From positions 434,001 to 498,000 of the forward strand of contig CADADR010000001.1 in assembly GCA_902786745.1 (NCBI GenBank): 64,000 nt of DNA, written 5' to 3'. This stretch comes from an uncultured Bacteroidia bacterium (GTDB lineage Bacteria > Bacteroidota > Bacteroidia > Bacteroidales > F082). Each line of letters starts with the position of its first letter. Position 1 is the stretch's first letter. The position numbers and the translations under genes were made by a program. This document shows positions 1 through 8,825 of the stretch, in pieces. A model generated the notes under the pieces. It searched no databases, was not told the DNA's origin, and saw nothing but the letters and a program-made list of their open reading frames with translations.

Positions 1-151
1 GATAGATCTCTACCTCTGGCGGGTTTTCGCTGAGGATGGTGTAATCCAAGGTTTGCCCAGTTTCGCAAATTGCAGTAAAACCCACTTGGGCCGGAGCCGA
101 AACACCCAAAAGGAAAAGGGCATACAAAGCAATAAATTTAATGTTTTTCAT
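1..151 (-). CDS. Secreted protein, N-terminal part only (probably BspA-like)
   Basis: The start codon lies at 149-151 and the frame is open to the window edge, giving 50 residues. Residues 1-22 form a signal peptide (basic start, hydrophobic core, cleavage near APAQ). The mature start reads FTAICETGQTLDYTI, a phrase I associate with the N-terminus of BspA-like leucine-rich repeat surface proteins. The next gene upstream encodes such a protein, so a tandem pair is likely. The repeat domain itself is outside the window, so the family is an inference. Confidence 0.75.
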   Translation of the reverse strand, partial: MKNIKFIALYALFLLGVSAPAQVGFTAICETGQTLDYTILSENPPEVEIY

Positions 152-225
152 ATTTTTTATTTTATATTGTTGAATATCATTGTTTTAGAAAAAATAGATT
201 GGTTTTGTCCAAATGGGAAAATGAT

Positions 226-1644
226 TTATCGGCTTATAACCACTCGCATCACACGATTTTTTCCGTCTTTATCGGTGATGTGGAGCACATAAATCCCTTT
301 AGACAAATCTTCTACTATGATTTCATTCGTGTTTTGAACGGTTTTCACCAACTGGCCAAAGACGTTATAGAGTTGCATTTCTCTAACTGTAATGCCTTTA
401 ACATGAACGAATTGCTGTGCAGGGTTGGGAAATACACTGATTATTTCGGCGGTTTCATCTATCCCGTCGCAGTCCTCGATGATGTTGCTGAACACCACGC
501 CCCAATCCGAGTTCCTGTACGTTTCAGTACATCCGCATGGGACAATCAGGCAAGTGTTGCTTGGCACTTCGAAAGAACTACTATTGTAGTACAACGAAGC
601 GGGAATGCCACCCAAGCAAGTCACCGTGTCTATATTTGGGCAGACAAAAGCGTGATCACCGATTTCCGTGACTGTTTCAGGAATGACGGCAGTTTTTAAG
701 GCTTCACAAGCAAAGAAGGCCAAATCCCCAATGGTAACAACTCCTGTCGGAATAGTGATGGACTTTAGGCCACTTTGGTCAAACAATCCCTCTTCAATCT
801 CCGTCAAACCTTCGGGAAGGGTGACGATAGCGAGATTACTACATTCGTCAAACGCATAATTGCCAATCGTAGTGATGGAATTGGGAAGGTCCAAGCGGTA
901 CAGACCGTGGCAAGAGGAAAACGCCCAATCTCCAATCTTGGTGGTCGTTTCGGGAAGCGTGAAATCTTCGAGGCGGGTACAACCGTAAAAAGCATCTCTT
1001 CCGATTTCTACGATGGATTCGCCGAAATCGACATGCCTCAACTCGGGACAAAACGCAAACGAATGATTTCCCAACGAAACCAATGAATTGGGCAGCGTGA
1101 CCGTAACAAGTGTCTCGTATTCATAAAACGCGGCATCGGCCACTTTTATGGTTCCTTCGTCGATGACCAAATCCACCAAAGGCATCTTCTCTTTGAAACC
1201 CAAGCACCAGCCGTCCAAATAGAGCATCCAGCCGTCGGGTTGGAGGTTGTACCATCCCGTATTGACGAAGGCTCTGGCATTGACACGGGTCACTGTGCTG
1301 GGAATGTGGATGTCATACAACGAGGTGCATCCCTCAAACGCCCGTTCACCAATGAAAGTCAGCGTGCTGGGGAAGGAGATGGAGGTCAGTTCCGTGCAGT
1401 CCTTGAAGGCCCAAAAGCCGATTTGCGTCACCGTGTAGGTGATGCCGTCGTAGGTCACCGTTTCGGGGATGACCACATCGCCGGCATAGCAGCCCCAACC
1501 AGGTTGTGAGCAGTGCCCAACCCTAACTTCCGGGTCTTCGCCGTAGTTGATCCAATAGTAAATGCCGTCCACTTCAAAGTCGTAGGCCAAGGCTTGCATC
1601 GCGAAACCAACTAAAAGGGTAAAGGTAATGAATGACTTTTTCAT
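226..1644 (-). CDS. BspA-like leucine-rich repeat surface protein with T9SS sorting domain
   Basis: 472 residues. Residues 1-20 are a signal peptide ending AMQALA. Residues of about 70-370 carry repeated units of the LRR_5 (Treponema/BspA) type, seen as recurring phrases such as ITEIGDHAF, IGDWAFSSC and LPNSITTIGNYAF. Residues 401-472 form a T9SS C-terminal domain (FPNPAQQFVHVKG, LYNVFGQLV, LSKGIYVLHI). The protein should be exported by Sec and anchored or released by T9SS; BspA proteins often bind host or bacterial ligands, but no ligand can be read here. A promoter-like element lies about 50 bases upstream. It runs toward the partial, probably related gene at the window edge. Confidence 0.9.
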   Translation of the reverse strand: MKKSFITFTLLVGFAMQALAYDFEVDGIYYWINYGEDPEVRVGHCSQPGWGCYAGDVVIPETVTYDGITYTVTQIGFWAFKDCTELTSISFPSTLTFIGERAFEGCTSLYDIHIPSTVTRVNARAFVNTGWYNLQPDGWMLYLDGWCLGFKEKMPLVDLVIDEGTIKVADAAFYEYETLVTVTLPNSLVSLGNHSFAFCPELRHVDFGESIVEIGRDAFYGCTRLEDFTLPETTTKIGDWAFSSCHGLYRLDLPNSITTIGNYAFDECSNLAIVTLPEGLTEIEEGLFDQSGLKSITIPTGVVTIGDLAFFACEALKTAVIPETVTEIGDHAFVCPNIDTVTCLGGIPASLYYNSSSFEVPSNTCLIVPCGCTETYRNSDWGVVFSNIIEDCDGIDETAEIISVFPNPAQQFVHVKGITVREMQLYNVFGQLVKTVQNTNEIIVEDLSKGIYVLHITDKDGKNRVMRVVISR

Positions 1645-1691
1645 CGTTTTGAGATTTTAATGGTGAGTACTTTTGTGCTTGAATTTTGATG

Positions 1692-1723
1692 CAAAAGTAG
1701 ACTCACTAGAAAAATCTGTCAAG
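1692..1723 (-). promoter_or_regulatory. Bacteroidetes-type promoter for the LRR surface protein
   Basis: On the minus strand the -7 element reads TACTTTTG (1692-1699), matching TAnnTTTG. A CTTG (1720-1723), one base from the -33 TTTG, lies 20 bases upstream. The leader would be about 40 bases. Confidence 0.6.
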
Positions 1724-1771
1724 AAAAATGGGGTGCGGTTTGGTACGAGTTTTTAAGCAATATACTGAAAA

Positions 1772-3604
1772 TCAGCAAAATTGTTCCTCTGTAGCTAACC
1801 CACGAAGGATGGTCGACAGCGGCTCTTCGCTACCGAAAAGGGTCTTCAGTTTGCGGCTACGGTCGCTCACAGTGTTGTAGGCACGCTGCATCAGGGCTGC
1901 AATGTCGGCATCGTTCAGGTCGAGCAGGTAGAGGCAGCAATAGTTGAGGTCGGATTTTGTGAGGTCGGGGTAGGCTTTGGCAAGACGGATGGTGAACTGG
2001 CCGAAGTGGCGGTCGGCAGCCTCACGCAATGCCGTAATCTGCTCCTTGCTTAACGCATAGTCGCTATAGTCAAGATAGCTCACCTTTGACTTGAACTGTC
2101 CTTCGCTCACCCGCTTCATAATCAGGCGACAAATCGGTTCTTCGGTGAAACTTGCAGCTTGTGTTTCGGGCTTTGGTGCGGCATGGTTTTGTTGGCGGAT
2201 TTGGTCTTTCAGCTCCCGCAGCTCCTCGTTGCTCCGTTTCAGCCTTCCCGACATTGACGCCTTCTCCAGACGATGCGCTTCCCGTTCAGCTTGCATCTGT
2301 TGGCTGGCCTCGTCGCTTTGCTTTTTCATCTTGCGCTTGTGCAGCAGCCAGGCCGCCAAGGCCGCCAAAACGATGAAAGCAGCAAGGGAAACGAGTGTTT
2401 TGTTTCGTTGCTGGCGAATCTCATTTTGTTTTGCAAGGCGCTCGTGGGCTTCTCTCTGCTGCAAGTAGTCGTTGAACATCCCAGTGAAATCGGCGTCCTC
2501 TTGAATCTTTTTCGGATTGAAGATGGGGTGCAAGGCAAGATAATGCATGTGTTCGTGCATTTTTACTGTGTCGCCAAGGGCTTCGTAGACCTTGATGAGA
2601 TAGTCCGATATTTCTGATTTCAAGCGAGATGGGGCGTCATCATAGATGGGATTCAAATAGGCTAAAGCCGAATCGTATTGCCGCTCTTCTTGATAAATCC
2701 ATCCGATGGTGGCAAACAAGTCTTGTTTCATTATTTCTGGGCCATACATCAAAATGGACTTTAATATATTGATGGACGTATCTCCATCGTGGTTCAACTT
2801 ATATAGTCCAATGGCTTGCCGGTCCTTCAATAAATAATACAAGTTGAGCGTGGTGTCGGTCAGCAATTCCAAGGAAAGGTCATAGTAATGCAAAGCGCTA
2901 TCAATCTGCTCTGTAATGTCAAATTCATATCCAAGAAGAAACAAGTTGCTGGCTACGACTTTGCTGCGCGGTTTCACTTTTTTATTGAGCGCCAAAGCTT
3001 TTTTCTGGAAGTAAGTGGCTGGTTCCGTGAGGAATCGAAGGGAATAGTCAAGCGAAAGCTCTTCGGCAGTTTTGGCGGTGAATCGGGCCTTGTGCCAAGT
3101 CAATTGCTCATCGGCGAAATGGTTTTCCATGGTTTCCAAAGCTAGATAGAGCTGTTTGCAACGGAACAAAGAGTCATCTTTAACGCTGGCATGGTCATCA
3201 GTCATGCCTTTTCTGCTGTAGATGAAATGGGCGCGGGCTTGGAGATATGCCAAATCGTAATTTTTGGGAAAAGCGGGGGCAAGGCTGTCGAAATAAGCAG
3301 TCGTCAGTGCCACAGCATCAAAATCTATCTCCTCCATTCGGGGGCTTTTCCATAAAGCCTCGGATTTCATTAGCAGGGCATAATTTATGTCGAAATCCGT
3401 AAGGTTTTCAGTATCGAGGCTGTCAGTGAAGGGTTCAATGCGTTCCAAGGCGACTGTATAATCGGTTTGCAGCAGGCTGTCGATGCCAACCAGCGTGTCG
3501 TGGAGCGGACTCAATGGCAGTTCAAGAGCTTTATCATCAGGCTTGTGGCAACCCAAAAGCAACGCGCACAGGGCAAACGACAATATGAAAAGACGGAGTT
3601 TCAT
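1772..3604 (-). CDS. Membrane-tethered TPR lipoprotein with C-terminal helix-turn-helix
   Basis: 610 residues. A lipobox (ALLLGC, Cys19) ends the signal peptide. Residues of about 40-390 are helical TPR-like repeats, 403-422 a single membrane span, 425-472 a charged coiled coil, and 545-592 a LuxR/GerE-like helix-turn-helix (YPDLTKSDLNYCCLYLL, then IAALMQRAYNTVSDRSRKLK). The topology implied is a periplasmic TPR sensor and a cytoplasmic DNA-binding end, as known for a Bacteroidetes family of TPR transcription regulators. A close paralogue lies at 21707-23506. It starts 17 bases after the GHMP kinase stop, with its own -7 box in that gap. Target genes are unknown; the adjacent LRR gene is a candidate. 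Confidence 0.85.
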   Translation of the reverse strand: MKLRLFILSFALCALLLGCHKPDDKALELPLSPLHDTLVGIDSLLQTDYTVALERIEPFTDSLDTENLTDFDINYALLMKSEALWKSPRMEEIDFDAVALTTAYFDSLAPAFPKNYDLAYLQARAHFIYSRKGMTDDHASVKDDSLFRCKQLYLALETMENHFADEQLTWHKARFTAKTAEELSLDYSLRFLTEPATYFQKKALALNKKVKPRSKVVASNLFLLGYEFDITEQIDSALHYYDLSLELLTDTTLNLYYLLKDRQAIGLYKLNHDGDTSINILKSILMYGPEIMKQDLFATIGWIYQEERQYDSALAYLNPIYDDAPSRLKSEISDYLIKVYEALGDTVKMHEHMHYLALHPIFNPKKIQEDADFTGMFNDYLQQREAHERLAKQNEIRQQRNKTLVSLAAFIVLAALAAWLLHKRKMKKQSDEASQQMQAEREAHRLEKASMSGRLKRSNEELRELKDQIRQQNHAAPKPETQAASFTEEPICRLIMKRVSEGQFKSKVSYLDYSDYALSKEQITALREAADRHFGQFTIRLAKAYPDLTKSDLNYCCLYLLDLNDADIAALMQRAYNTVSDRSRKLKTLFGSEEPLSTILRGLATEEQFC

Positions 3605-3609
3605 TGCGA

Positions 3610-3617
3610 CAAAGGTA
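3610..3617 (-). promoter_or_regulatory. Candidate -7 element before the TPR/HTH gene
   Basis: TACCTTTG on the minus strand, 5 bases from the start codon at 3602-3604. If used, the transcript would be nearly leaderless. No -33 element is seen at the right distance, so read-through from the kinase operon is an alternative. Confidence 0.35.
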
Positions 3618-3621
3618 CAAA

Positions 3622-4602
3622 TTATTCGTTGAGTACGATTTCTCCGTAACTGAAAACCACGTTCAAGCCTTTTTTCTTGAAGTATTCCTTCACTTGTTTT
3701 TCATCCCATTCCGTAGCGGCCAAAATGAAATCACCACCCCAAGCGCCCAAGGATTTCAAGACACCCTCAAAATCGGGGAAACGCTTTTGAACGGGTTCCT
3801 GTCCGATACAACGGGCAATGATGCGCTCGTGGCATTGCATGAGCATAGCGAATTCGTCCAAAGTCTCGCATTTCGGCACGGCACGACTGATTTCCGAAAT
3901 AGCCTCTATATCTTTTTGTAAATCAACGGGATTTGTCTTCTCCAAAAATGCTTTGACTTCTTTTGAAGAGCTTTGTTTTTTGCCTTGATAGATGAAAAAC
4001 AGATGGTCGGCAAAAGGAGGAGTGAAGTTAATGGGTTCAACCGTTGGTGTTGGCCCTTCGACGGGCTCAACGACCTTAGGTCCCTGAGCCTGTCGAAGGG
4101 CCGATTCAGTAGTTGATAGTTGATAATAGATCGGTCCTTCCGCCGTAGCACAAGCGATATCATAACCCGAGCCGCCGAAGGTCAGCTTCAGCAATTCATA
4201 TGGGTCAATATTAGCCCATCGCGCCAAGTTGGAAATCAAGGTGGAACTGCTGCCGAGACCCCAATTTGGGTCAAAGTCGAGATGGGTGCGGAAACGCATG
4301 TCGCAACCTGAAAAGGCATTAGGCTTCAACTGTCTTACAGCCTTCAAAATGCTGGCAAGCTTTTCGGCTTTGGGTGGGTCGTCGGTAGAAAGGGGCCGAA
4401 GCGTTTCGCTGTCAAATAAGACGGAAAACCATGGCTTTTCGGGCTGTGAGGCGATCCAATGTAAGCGGTGCGTGTCGGTGTCGGCAAGAGAGACCTGTAG
4501 GCTCTGCCCCAATTTCAACGGTATTGCCAAAGCCAAAGCGCCTTTCAAGACGAGGTATTCGCCTGTCAAAAGAAATTTTCCGTGGGCTTGGTAAAGGCTC
4601 AT
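3622..4602 (-). CDS. GYDIA-family GHMP kinase (mevalonate-pathway type)
   Basis: 326 residues. The GHMP ATP-binding loop is WGLGSSST at residues 114-121, and GYDIA at 146-150 names the family, found in Bacteroidetes beside HMG-CoA reductase. It probably phosphorylates mevalonate or phosphomevalonate; which one cannot be read from sequence. Its ATG overlaps the reductase TGA (ATGA), so the two are translationally coupled. Residues 167-184 (ALRQAQGPKVVEPVEG) are translated from a 51-base palindromic repeat inserted in frame in a loop after GYDIA. The motifs on both sides are intact, so the enzyme is probably functional. Confidence 0.88.
   Translation of the reverse strand: MSLYQAHGKFLLTGEYLVLKGALALAIPLKLGQSLQVSLADTDTHRLHWIASQPEKPWFSVLFDSETLRPLSTDDPPKAEKLASILKAVRQLKPNAFSGCDMRFRTHLDFDPNWGLGSSSTLISNLARWANIDPYELLKLTFGGSGYDIACATAEGPIYYQLSTTESALRQAQGPKVVEPVEGPTPTVEPINFTPPFADHLFFIYQGKKQSSSKEVKAFLEKTNPVDLQKDIEAISEISRAVPKCETLDEFAMLMQCHERIIARCIGQEPVQKRFPDFEGVLKSLGAWGGDFILAATEWDEKQVKEYFKKKGLNVVFSYGEIVLNE
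4052..4102. repeat. REP-like palindrome in frame inside the GHMP kinase
   Basis: 51 bases, exactly 17 codons. Arms of 18 bases at 4052-4069 and 4085-4102 pair with one mismatch (GGCCCTTCGACGGGCTCA against the complement of TGAGCCTGTCGAAGGGCC). The loop contains a further perfect dyad, GACCTTAGGTC. The core CCTTCGACAGGCTCAGG is a repeat type I know from many bacterial genomes. Confidence 0.85.
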
Positions 4603-5924
4603 TTTTTCAAGGATTCAAGGTATTGTTCAACGCCTGCGTATGACACGGTCTTGTCCTTGAAATACTCGCGAGCCTGCTTCTTTTCTTCGTCAGTGGCATT
4701 CAGTTGGTTCAAGATGTTGTTGAGGTGCATCTTCATGTGGCCGGCTTGGATGCCTTTGGTGGTCAGCGAGCGCACTGCGGAGAAGTTGTTGGCCAAGCCC
4801 ATGGTGGCGGCAATCATCATCAGCTCTTTGGCGGTAGGATTGCCCAAGAGTTCCAACGTCTTCTTGGCCAAAGGATGTAGGCTGGTCAAGCCACCCACGG
4901 TGCCCAAGGCCATTGGCACCTCCAACTCAAAATGGAAAATGCCGTTTTCAAGGGTTACGCTCGACAGGCTCTCATATCGTCCGTTGCGCGAGGCAAAGGT
5001 ATGCCCCGCTGCTTCCACGGCGCGGAAGTCGTTTCCCGTGGCGATGACCACAGCATCGATGCCGTTGTAGATGCCTTTGTTGTGCGTGGTGGCTCGGTCC
5101 GTGTCGATGTGGGCGATGTCAACGGCCTTCTTGAATTTCTTGGCGTATTCGGCACCCGAGAGATGTTCGTCGATGCCGTCAAGTTGCTCGACAGGACACT
5201 CTACCCAGACTTTCACGCGGCAGTCGGGCGTGTTGTTCGACAGGATGGTCATGATGATCTCCACCTTGCGGAGCTCCTCGGGCAGATCCTGCTGTTCGGC
5301 AAAGAAGTCCTGCAGGCTGTGGCCAAACTGCTCCAAGGCGGAGTTGATGAAGTTGGCTCCCATGGCATCGCCTGTGCCAAACTCCACACGAATCTGGTAA
5401 TAGTCGGGGATTTGCGCAGTGTAGTCGATGAGCCGCATCCCAAGGATGCCGCCGCCACGTTTGCGCATCTTCTCGGTCATGGCATCGGTGTCGTGCAACA
5501 ACCGTTGCTCGATCTTTGGAAACAGCCCAAAAAGTTTTGTCTTGTCACCACTCCAGCCGAAATGCACTTGTCCGACCTTGCGTACGTCAATGACCTCGGC
5601 ATGGAAGCCGCCGCGTTCGCCCCAAAACTTGGCCGCAGCCGAGGCTGCCGCCACCACGGAACTCTCCTCGATGACCATGGGAACGATGTAGTCCTTGCCG
5701 TTGATGGTCACATTAGGGGAGATGCCGTAAGGGATGAAGAAATTGGTGATGGTGTTCTCGCTGAACTCATCGAAGAGTTGCTGCTGCTTTTTGTCGGGAT
5801 GCCAATAGCTTTTCAGTAGGTTGACCACCTCGCCAGGGTTCTCAAAATAGTTGGCAATAAGCTTTAGCTTCTCTTCCTTGAGAAGTTTCGAAAACCCTTT
5901 CTTTATACGTTCGCGAGTGGCCAT
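4599..5924 (-). CDS. mvaA: Hydroxymethylglutaryl-CoA reductase, class II
   Basis: 441 residues, normal for the class II (Pseudomonas mevalonii-type) enzyme, which interconverts HMG-CoA and mevalonate with NAD(P)H. Visible catalytic elements are the glutamate segment IEESSVVAAAS (85-95), GDAMGANF (185-192), Lys283 in HNKG, Asp299 in ATGND and the histidine motif GHMKMH (395-400). It is preceded by the DUF4468-like gene (8-base gap) and overlaps the GHMP kinase, so the three are probably one transcript. The neighbours and the anabolic need for isoprenoids suggest mevalonate synthesis, although class II enzymes are often annotated as degradative. Confidence 0.95.
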   Translation of the reverse strand: MATRERIKKGFSKLLKEEKLKLIANYFENPGEVVNLLKSYWHPDKKQQQLFDEFSENTITNFFIPYGISPNVTINGKDYIVPMVIEESSVVAAASAAAKFWGERGGFHAEVIDVRKVGQVHFGWSGDKTKLFGLFPKIEQRLLHDTDAMTEKMRKRGGGILGMRLIDYTAQIPDYYQIRVEFGTGDAMGANFINSALEQFGHSLQDFFAEQQDLPEELRKVEIIMTILSNNTPDCRVKVWVECPVEQLDGIDEHLSGAEYAKKFKKAVDIAHIDTDRATTHNKGIYNGIDAVVIATGNDFRAVEAAGHTFASRNGRYESLSSVTLENGIFHFELEVPMALGTVGGLTSLHPLAKKTLELLGNPTAKELMMIAATMGLANNFSAVRSLTTKGIQAGHMKMHLNNILNQLNATDEEKKQAREYFKDKTVSYAGVEQYLESLKK

Positions 5925-5932
5925 AGCCTAGT

Positions 5933-6457
5933 TTACCATTCCTCTTCTTCGATGACTTTTTCAGGTACGAGTTTCTCCTCAAATTGCTTGCCCCAGTCTT
6001 CACCAAATGCTGCAATCTGGTTCAGATAGCTGTCCCAAACAGGCTGATACAAAGGATCTTCCTTGTTCATCCATTCTTCGCAGGGGTGATTGCTTTGGGT
6101 CTTCTGCATGAAGTCGGTGAGGGTGTAACGCACACGGCCTTCACGCACTTCGATGGTAAAATAATAGGTGATCCAGGGCCATTTCGACTTCACGGGGTCA
6201 CCGTTGTCGAGCTGGAACTGATGTTTGCCTTTCAGCGTACGGCCGTCGTTCTGTTGAAGGATGGTCGAAGGGCTCTTGTAATAAGTGTTCATAAACTGGC
6301 TGTAGATGCGGTTGAACACCTCATCTTGAGTGCCAACGGTGTTGATGACCTTACGGAAGCAAATCTTCTCTGTTCTAGCGTCGATGGGAAGGTTGGATTG
6401 GGCAAAGGTAACGGTCGCAAACAAGATGGCGACGAATAGCAATGCTACTTTTTTCAT
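5933..6457 (-). CDS. Secreted DUF4468-like protein
   Basis: 174 residues with a signal peptide (1-19, ending TFAQ). The mature part resembles DUF4468 proteins of Bacteroidetes: KVINTVGTQDEVFNRIYSQF, then a conserved lysine/glycine turn (GRTLKGKHQFQ) and a strand pattern ITYYFTIEVREGRVRYTLTDF. The C-terminus is very acidic (VIEEEEW). Function is unknown. It is the first gene of the probable operon with HMG-CoA reductase; a metabolic link between them is not evident. Confidence 0.7.
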   Translation of the reverse strand: MKKVALLFVAILFATVTFAQSNLPIDARTEKICFRKVINTVGTQDEVFNRIYSQFMNTYYKSPSTILQQNDGRTLKGKHQFQLDNGDPVKSKWPWITYYFTIEVREGRVRYTLTDFMQKTQSNHPCEEWMNKEDPLYQPVWDSYLNQIAAFGEDWGKQFEEKLVPEKVIEEEEW

Positions 6458-6478
6458 TTTTCGGTTTTAATTTGGTTA

Positions 6479-6486
6479 CAAAAATA
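6479..6486 (-). promoter_or_regulatory. -7 element before the mevalonate operon
   Basis: TATTTTTG on the minus strand, 21 bases before the start codon of the DUF4468-like gene. It matches TAnnTTTG; no convincing -33 element at 19-21 bases. Confidence 0.45.
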
Positions 6487-6550
6487 GTAATAATTCATGT
6501 TGCTTCGGCGCAACGGGAACGAAAATAGCAAATATCAGGCCAAAAAATTA

Positions 6551-7390
6551 TTATAAAGGAATAATCTCAGAGCTCTCGTCACATTCGATTTGCTTCTGTG
6601 GATTTCCCTTGTAATACAGCATAGATGCGTCTTTCAATGTGCCTTCCATGGCGTCACTCACCCAAACTGTGGCTTCCGAGGCGCCCGACAAATCAACATG
6701 CATCTCCCTGACTTGTGTTTGAGCCATGTTCAACAGGCTTCCTCCTTGCAACCAAATCATTCCATAGGGTGCTTCTCCACCAAAAGTGATGAAACGGGAA
6801 GCTCCTTCCAGGTCGGCGACGAGGTGGAAACTCATGTCAAAGATGCCTTTACACGAGGAAGCGTTGCTTGCTTTGACTTCGCAGTTGTATCCCGACAGAT
6901 TAAAACCAAGGAAATTTGAGGCGTCTTCAATGGAAATCTCACAAACGTGGCCAGAATAATCCAATCCTGAGCACACCGAGGCGTCATCCAATTCCACATA
7001 CAAAGTGTCACTGGTGGCAGAGAAATGTCCAACGAAACTTAGTTGAGCGGCTTCGTCAGCCTCGATTTTTTCAACCTTGTTTGTGTGTACAGTGGCTTTA
7101 AAGACGGAGTTGATGACCGGGTGGACATTTCCCGTGAAGCCGATTTCGAGTTTGGAGCCTTCCATTCTGACGTTGAGTCCGGGCTCCAAATAGGCAGAAT
7201 ACTCCAACTCCACGTAGGTGTTGCTGTCGGCGATGACGCTCACCTCCCAGGCATCACTGACTTCAATCTGACGGATGTCGGCGTTTTCGAGAACGGTCTT
7301 TTGCATCAAGGTCATGTCGACCTCCTTTTTGCAGGAAGAGGCGAAGCAAAGTGCCACGCAAAGGATGAGTATGGTTTTGATTGTTTTCAT
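6551..7390 (-). CDS. GIN-domain (DUF2807) lipoprotein
   Basis: 279 residues. The signal peptide ends in a lipobox, FASSC (Cys20). The rest has the pattern of the putative autotransporter adhesin head GIN domain: a first strand set beginning ENADIRQIEVSDAWEVSVI and a right-handed repeat of small and aspartate residues (VELDDASVCSGLDYSG, IEDASNFLGFNLSG, VDLSGASEATVWVSD). Proteins of this family sit in the Bacteroidetes cell envelope with unknown role. It starts 29 bases after the rlmH stop without a clear promoter, so it may be read from the asd operon. Confidence 0.8.
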   Translation of the reverse strand: MKTIKTILILCVALCFASSCKKEVDMTLMQKTVLENADIRQIEVSDAWEVSVIADSNTYVELEYSAYLEPGLNVRMEGSKLEIGFTGNVHPVINSVFKATVHTNKVEKIEADEAAQLSFVGHFSATSDTLYVELDDASVCSGLDYSGHVCEISIEDASNFLGFNLSGYNCEVKASNASSCKGIFDMSFHLVADLEGASRFITFGGEAPYGMIWLQGGSLLNMAQTQVREMHVDLSGASEATVWVSDAMEGTLKDASMLYYKGNPQKQIECDESSEIIPL

Positions 7391-7419
7391 GTTGTAGTAA
7401 CGTAATAAGGGGCTGTTTA

Positions 7420-7893
7420 TTATTGATGATGATAGGGTTCGCCCTTCAAAATCGTGAAAGCGCGGTAAAGCTGCTCAACGAAGATCAGCCGCACCATCTG
7501 GTGGCTGAAGGTCATGGGTGAGAGCGACATCTTGGCGTTGGCGCGGTCATAGACTTCTTGTGCGAAGCCATAGGGTCCACCGATGATGAACACCAAGCGC
7601 TTGGCGCCCGAAGCCAACTGTTTTTCAAGGCTTTCTGAAAACTCAACCGAGGTATATTGCTTGCCGTTCTCGTCCAACAATACGACTTGGTCGCCAGGTT
7701 GCAGTTGCTGCAGCAGCAGGAAACTTTCTGCTTTCTTTTGTTGGTCCTCGCTGAGGGTCTTGCGGTTGCGCGGGTCAGGAATTTCTTTCATCTCGAACGA
7801 GGCATAATGCCCGATGCGGCCCACATATTTCTTGATGCCGGTGATGAGGTAGTCCTCGTCTGTTTTTCCTATAACTAGAAGTAAAATCTTCAT
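7420..7893 (-). CDS. rlmH: 23S rRNA (pseudouridine1915-N3)-methyltransferase
   Basis: 157 residues, the usual length for this SPOUT-fold enzyme, which methylates pseudouridine 1915 of 23S rRNA in assembled ribosomes. Seen: the SAM-binding knot motif FIIGGPYGF (102-110) and the conserved C-terminus SLSPMTFSHQMVRLIFVEQLYRAF ending GEPYHH (given here in part: MTFSHQMVRL, EQLYRAF). Its ATG overlaps the ribF stop by 4 bases. Confidence 0.96.
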   Translation of the reverse strand: MKILLLVIGKTDEDYLITGIKKYVGRIGHYASFEMKEIPDPRNRKTLSEDQQKKAESFLLLQQLQPGDQVVLLDENGKQYTSVEFSESLEKQLASGAKRLVFIIGGPYGFAQEVYDRANAKMSLSPMTFSHQMVRLIFVEQLYRAFTILKGEPYHHQ

Positions 7894-8825
7894 GCTAGGA
7901 TTTGCTTTGCTTTCTCACGGTCTTGTTCCAACTGTGCTTTCAACTCATCCAGTCCGTCAAACTTCTCCTCATCGCGGATGCGGTCGATGAAGCGCACATG
8001 GATTTGCTTGCCATAGAGGTCGCCGTCGAAGTCGAACAGGTTGACCTCGATGATGGGGTTGTCCTCGCTGCGGTCGCCGATGGTGGGGCGGTGCCCGATG
8101 TTGGCCATGGCCTTGTAGGTCTTGCCTTCGTAGTCGACGAGACAGGCATACACGCCCCGGTTACTGATGAGCATATATTCCCTTGGCAATTCAAGGTTGG
8201 CCGTAGGGAAACCCAAGGTGCGTCCGATCTTGTTGCCCACCACGACCTCCGCAGTGACGGAATAGGTGTAGCCCAACAGTTGGTTGGCTCGTTTCACGTT
8301 ACCTGTGGCCAAAGCGTTACGGATCTTCGTGGAGCTGATGGCGATGTTCTCAACATCCTGTGCGGCAATGCGTTCTACCTTGAAGCCGTATTTCAGCTTC
8401 ATGTCGTTGAGCAGGCCGAAGTCGCCCATGCGGTTCTTGCCGAAGTGATGGTCGTAGCCCACCACGATATAATCAGGATGGATGTTATCGATGATGTATT
8501 CCTTGATGAACACCTCTGAAGGCGTGCGCGAAAACTCCTTGGTGAAGTTGATGATGACCACGTTGTCGATGCCATACTCCTCAAACTTCTTGAGCTTCTC
8601 CTCGGGTGTGCAGAGAAAACGCAGGTTGGAGCTGTCGATGTTAAGCACCTGACGTGGATGCGGACTAAAAGTAACCACAACGGTCTCTCCACCAATGCCT
8701 TTTGCCAAGGTCTTCATCTTGTTGAAGATGGCCTGATGGCCGAGATGGACACCGTCGAAAGTGCCGATGGTGACCACGGCGTGGGGAATGTTGCGGGTTT
8801 CTATGATGTTATGAAAGACTTTCAT
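7890..8825 (-). CDS. ribF: Bifunctional riboflavin kinase / FMN adenylyltransferase
   Basis: 311 residues, the usual size. The N-terminal nucleotidyltransferase half has TIGTFDGVHLGHQAIF with its HxGH motif and ISSTKIR; the C-terminal kinase half starts GNKIGRTLGFPTANLEL, where the PTAN motif binds the nucleotide. It makes FMN and FAD from riboflavin in the cytoplasm. It is the middle gene of three with ATGA overlaps on both sides (asd before, rlmH after). Confidence 0.96.
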   Translation of the reverse strand: MKVFHNIIETRNIPHAVVTIGTFDGVHLGHQAIFNKMKTLAKGIGGETVVVTFSPHPRQVLNIDSSNLRFLCTPEEKLKKFEEYGIDNVVIINFTKEFSRTPSEVFIKEYIIDNIHPDYIVVGYDHHFGKNRMGDFGLLNDMKLKYGFKVERIAAQDVENIAISSTKIRNALATGNVKRANQLLGYTYSVTAEVVVGNKIGRTLGFPTANLELPREYMLISNRGVYACLVDYEGKTYKAMANIGHRPTIGDRSEDNPIIEVNLFDFDGDLYGKQIHVRFIDRIRDEEKFDGLDELKAQLEQDREKAKQILA

